NCBI GenBank assembly: GCA_017643305.1 | Contig: JAEPNQ010000026.1 | Span: forward strand, 1-44,037 | Direction: 5' to 3' | Source of the DNA: Marinibacterium sp. | Lineage (GTDB): Bacteria > Pseudomonadota > Alphaproteobacteria > Rhodobacterales > Rhodobacteraceae | Length of the DNA: 44,037 nucleotides | In this document: positions 33,895-44,037 of the stretch, piece by piece | Numbering within the stretch: the first letter of the stretch is position 1 | Layout: every line of letters starts with the position of its first letter | Made by a program: the position numbers and the translations under genes | Notes under the pieces: model-generated | What the model was told of the DNA's origin: nothing | Seen by the model: only the letters and a program-made list of their open reading frames with translations | The model's database searches: none

Positions 33895-35331
33895 TCATGT
33901 CGGAAACTCCGGCAGCCCTGACTGCGTTGTGTTGGTGGGTGTGGTTGTTTTCCGGCGGCGTGCGGCCAGAGGGCCAAGCGCGATCAGCGTTATAAACAGC
34001 AGGCCGATCTCAACGTGGTAGACAAAGGTATAGCCGGTGGTCGCGGTGTTGAGCGCGGCGCCAAGCGCGCCGCTTTGCGCCTGCACATCAACAATGTCGC
34101 GCAGGCTGCCGCCCAGGGCTATGGCCAGGCCCGATGCGGTGGCCTGAGCCGCGCCCCATGCGCCGAGCGCCAACCCCTTGCCGGCCAGCCCCTGCTCCGT
34201 CAGGTTCATGGCGGAAATCAACGTTGCCACGGCAAAAAGCCCGCCGCCAAATCCGATGGCACCGGCACCTGCAAAAAACAGCAGCGGTGCGGACATTGGG
34301 GCCGAAAAAATCACTGCGCTGAACGCGACAACCCCGGCCAACACTCCGCCACAGGCCAACCGCGCTGGATCGTGACCCTGTCCAAGCAACCGCGCGGCTA
34401 GACCATAGCCTGCCAGCGCGCCCACCACCCACATCGCGGTCAGCAACGTGGTGGAGGAAACCGAAAGCCCCAGCACCTCACCACCGTAAGGTTCCAGCAG
34501 AACGTCCTGCATGTTGAACGCCATGGTCCCCAGGAAAACGACCGCTAGCAGACGTCCGGCCTGGCCACCTTTCAACAGATCGGCCCAGGCGTCGCCAAAG
34601 CTGGGGCGTGGTGCCATACGCTCGGCCGCGGTCATCGGGCGGACCTTTTCCTGCCGCCAAAGGGCGATGAGGTTCAGGATCATGCCTACGGTCGCCACGC
34701 CCTGAACCACGCGGATCAGACGCAGGTCGGAAAAATCGCGCAGCAACCAGCCTACCACTAGGGCTGAGACCCCCATGCCGATCAAATACATGACGTACAG
34801 CAGCGCCACGACCTTGGGGCGCGTTGCTTCGCTCGCGCGGTCACAGGCGAGGGCCAGACCGGCGGTCTGCGTCATGTGAATACCCAACCCGGCCATGAGA
34901 AAGGCAATCGCGGCGAGTGCTTCGCCTGCAAAGGGCACGTCAATTGTTGAATGTCCGCTCAGCACCAGCAAAGCAAACGGCATCACCGCCAACCCGCCCA
35001 TCTGCCAGATCGACCCGAACCAGAGATAGGGGATCCGCTTCCAGCCAATGGCACTACGATACGTGTCCGACCGGAACCCCAGAAGCGCCCGGAAAGGCGC
35101 GATCAGAACGGGCAGGGCGATCATCAGCGCAACGATGGTGGCGGCAACACCCAGCTCCACGATCATCACGCGGTTTAGGGTGCCCAGCAACGTTACTGTG
35201 GCCATGCCAACGGACACCTGGAACAAAGACAGCCGCAGGAGTTGCCCCATCGGCAGATCGTCGCTTGCTGCTTCCGAGAATGGCAGGAAGTGCGCGGGGA
35301 TCTGCGTGAAGGACGACGGGCGACGGCTCAT
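33895..35331 (-). CDS. lhaA: LH1 assembly factor LhaA (PucC family)
   Basis: This 478-aa protein is a 12-helix major-facilitator relative of the bacteriochlorophyll delivery (BCD) family. Typical motifs are LLRLSLFQVSVGMATVTLLG, LNRVMIVELGVAATIVALMI, PFRALLGFRSDTYRSAIGWK, MQDVLLEPYGGEVLGLSVSS. Family members are needed for light-harvesting complex assembly, likely passing pigment to LH1. The start is ATG 35331, overlapping the bchM stop as ATGA. Position between bchM and puhA identifies it as LhaA rather than PucC. Confidence 0.93.
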   Translation of the reverse strand: MSRRPSSFTQIPAHFLPFSEAASDDLPMGQLLRLSLFQVSVGMATVTLLGTLNRVMIVELGVAATIVALMIALPVLIAPFRALLGFRSDTYRSAIGWKRIPYLWFGSIWQMGGLAVMPFALLVLSGHSTIDVPFAGEALAAIAFLMAGLGIHMTQTAGLALACDRASEATRPKVVALLYVMYLIGMGVSALVVGWLLRDFSDLRLIRVVQGVATVGMILNLIALWRQEKVRPMTAAERMAPRPSFGDAWADLLKGGQAGRLLAVVFLGTMAFNMQDVLLEPYGGEVLGLSVSSTTLLTAMWVVGALAGYGLAARLLGQGHDPARLACGGVLAGVVAFSAVIFSAPMSAPLLFFAGAGAIGFGGGLFAVATLISAMNLTEQGLAGKGLALGAWGAAQATASGLAIALGGSLRDIVDVQAQSGALGAALNTATTGYTFVYHVEIGLLFITLIALGPLAARRRKTTTPTNTTQSGLPEFPT

Positions 35332-36001
35332 GGGCGCAGCTCCATCGCGTGGCTGATATAGAATCCGGATTGGACCCGGCCCAAGTCCCGCACACGGCCC
35401 AGCCCATCCAGATAGCGCGACAGGCGCGTGGCACTGTGCGGGATCATGGTGGGTGACCGATCGGACCGGGGGAAAAGCTTGCCTGCATACCACATCGCCA
35501 TCAACAGTGTTGTCTTCGGCGCAACGGTAAAGCGGATGGTCTGCGGGTTATGCGCGCTGCTCAGTCGGTCAAGTGCGATGCGCACATCGTCCTGATCATA
35601 GTAAATCAGGCTGTCCATCGCAAAGATATGGTCGAACTGACCCTGTGGTGTGGCCAGCATATCCCCAGCGGCAAATGTGACCCGGGGGCGCAGCCGTTGC
35701 GGCAAACGCTGTTCTGCGATGCCGATCAGGGACGGAGAAATATCGATTGCAAACACCTCGGCCCCGCGTTCGGCAAGCACCTCAGTGAACTGGCCCGGCC
35801 CACAGCCTGCATCGAGAACGCGTAGGCCACTCATGTCCGCAGGCAGATCCGACAGCAACGTGTCGCGCATGGCATCACGGCCCGCGCGCACGGTCTGGCG
35901 GATTTTGGACACCGGCGCATCGGATGTCAGCCGCTCCCACGTACGGGTCGCGGTGCTGTCGAAATAGGTTTCGACCCGGGCGCGGGTGCCTTCATACGAC
36001 A

Positions 36002-36002
<1 letters not shown>
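35328..36002 (-). CDS. bchM: Mg-protoporphyrin IX O-methyltransferase BchM
   Basis: This 224-aa SAM-dependent enzyme methylates the C13 propionate of Mg-protoporphyrin IX, preparing the AcsF substrate. The SAM motif is LRVLDAGCGPGQFTEVLAER, followed by AIDISPSLIGIAEQRLP. ATRTWERLTSDAPVSKIRQT and VRAGRDAMRDTLL are BchM-typical N-terminal segments. It overlaps bchL by one base (TGATG) and lhaA by four. Confidence 0.95.
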
Positions 36003-43788
<7,786 letters not shown>

Positions 43789-43899
43789 CTATTAAAAGAG
43801 GCGAGGGAGTGCGATAACTTAGATGCCTCTCCGGCCAAATTTCCTTAAGTAATTGAAAAAATTATAAATAATTTTGAATTCAAATTAGTGATTGCCAAC
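43789..43899. other. AT-rich gene-free control region right of bchF
   Basis: No gene is visible between bchF (43720) and 43900. The stretch 43841-43890 is strikingly AT-rich for this genome, including ATTATAAATAATTTTGAATT around 43861-43880, which could supply promoter elements for rightward transcription (TATAAA-like -10). In Rhodobacterales the regulators ppaA/aerR and ppsR commonly lie next to bchF, so this may be their shared control region. Confidence 0.45.
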
Positions 43900-43998
43900 A
43901 TGTCCGAAAAAATTGACAAAACACCGAAGTCAGGCGACAATACGGGCCAAGTTGCTGAATGCCTGCTTCTGTTGCCGGATGCGGCGGGCGGACTTTAG
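43900..43998 (+). CDS. Possible 32-aa open frame, doubtful
   Basis: ATG at 43900 to TAG at 43996 would encode 32 residues starting MSEKIDKTPKSGDNTGQVAE and ending in a Leu-rich stretch. There is no good ribosome-binding site, and the first codons coincide with a PpsR-type motif (43901-43918), so this may be leader sequence rather than a gene. If real, it could be a leader peptide for the gene starting at 44024. Confidence 0.2.
   Translation: MSEKIDKTPKSGDNTGQVAECLLLLPDAAGGL
43901..43918. promoter_or_regulatory. Second PpsR/CrtJ-type motif right of bchF
   Basis: TGTCCGAAAAAATTGACA fits TGT-N12-ACA, 106 nt upstream of the ATG at 44024 and 112 nt from the bchF operator. It could control a rightward gene and/or loop with the bchF site. 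Confidence 0.5.
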
Positions 43999-44023
43999 CT
44001 CCGATCGGCATCAAGGTGTCTGC

Positions 44024-44037
44024 ATGACAAACGGACC
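44024..44037 (+). CDS. Possible start of the next rightward gene (cut by window end)
   Basis: ATG ACA AAC GGA at 44024 follows AAGGTG by 5 nt, a reasonable ribosome-binding site. Only four full codons are visible, so the product cannot be named. By comparison with related clusters it could be the AerR/PpaA or PpsR regulator gene, but nothing in the sequence shows this. Confidence 0.3.

Overview
The window carries a nearly complete alphaproteobacterial photosynthesis gene cluster (PGC, about 5090-43720). Gene content and order match Rhodobacterales (Roseobacter/Rhodobacter type): a purple-bacterial type II reaction centre (pufLM, puhA), one LH1 antenna (pufBA), a four-haem PufC instead of PufX, spheroidene-series carotenoid genes (crtABCDEFI), and the oxygen-dependent cyclase acsF. 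No bchE is present in the window. A GC-rich aerobic anoxygenic phototroph is the simplest reading.

Layout. Positions 1-2959 (minus) hold an accessory catabolic operon: a CaiB/BaiF CoA-transferase, an HMG-CoA-lyase-like enzyme and a TRAP solute-binding protein cut by the window edge. A divergent LysR regulator follows (3063-3989). A decayed IS3-family element (4119-4940) sits exactly between this flank and the PGC. The PGC then runs: crtA-bchI-bchD-bchO (minus, 5090-9353); crtI-crtB-tspO (plus, 9460-12532); crtD-crtC (minus, 12600-15010); crtE-crtF (plus, 15101-17103); bchCXYZ-pufQBALMC-dxs (plus, 17217-27992). The right half is one long minus-strand run: bchF-bchN-bchB-bchH-bchL-bchM-lhaA-puhA-puhB-puhC-(98-aa protein)-acsF-puhE-hemA-cycA (43720 down to 27995). 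The last 317 bases are a control region, with a possible next gene starting at 44024.

How the genes work together. hemA supplies 5-aminolevulinate. BchHID (with BchO) inserts magnesium, BchM methylates, AcsF closes ring E, BchLNB and BchXYZ reduce rings D and B, and BchF and BchC modify the C3 side chain. Dxs supplies isoprenoid precursor, CrtE makes GGPP, CrtB and CrtI make neurosporene, and CrtC, D, F and A lead to spheroidene and spheroidenone. The puf and puh genes encode the reaction centre, LH1 and assembly factors, and PufC and cytochrome c2 return electrons to the reaction centre. bchG, bchP, idi and ppsR are not in the window and presumably lie to the right.

Regulation. Motifs of the PpsR/CrtJ type (TGT-N12-ACA) occur at each major divergent or operon promoter: crtA/crtI, crtD/crtE, bchC, bchF, and one more at 43901. 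At crtE and bchC a second, weaker site ends in ACG. Most gene junctions overlap (ATGA or TGATG), suggesting translational coupling.

Main oddities. crtA appears to start with ATT. crtC has no usual start codon where its conserved N-terminus begins. The IS remnant has lost a catalytic Glu. A small conserved-context protein of unknown function lies between puhC and acsF. Hairpins lie between pufQ and pufB, pufA and pufL, and pufC and dxs.
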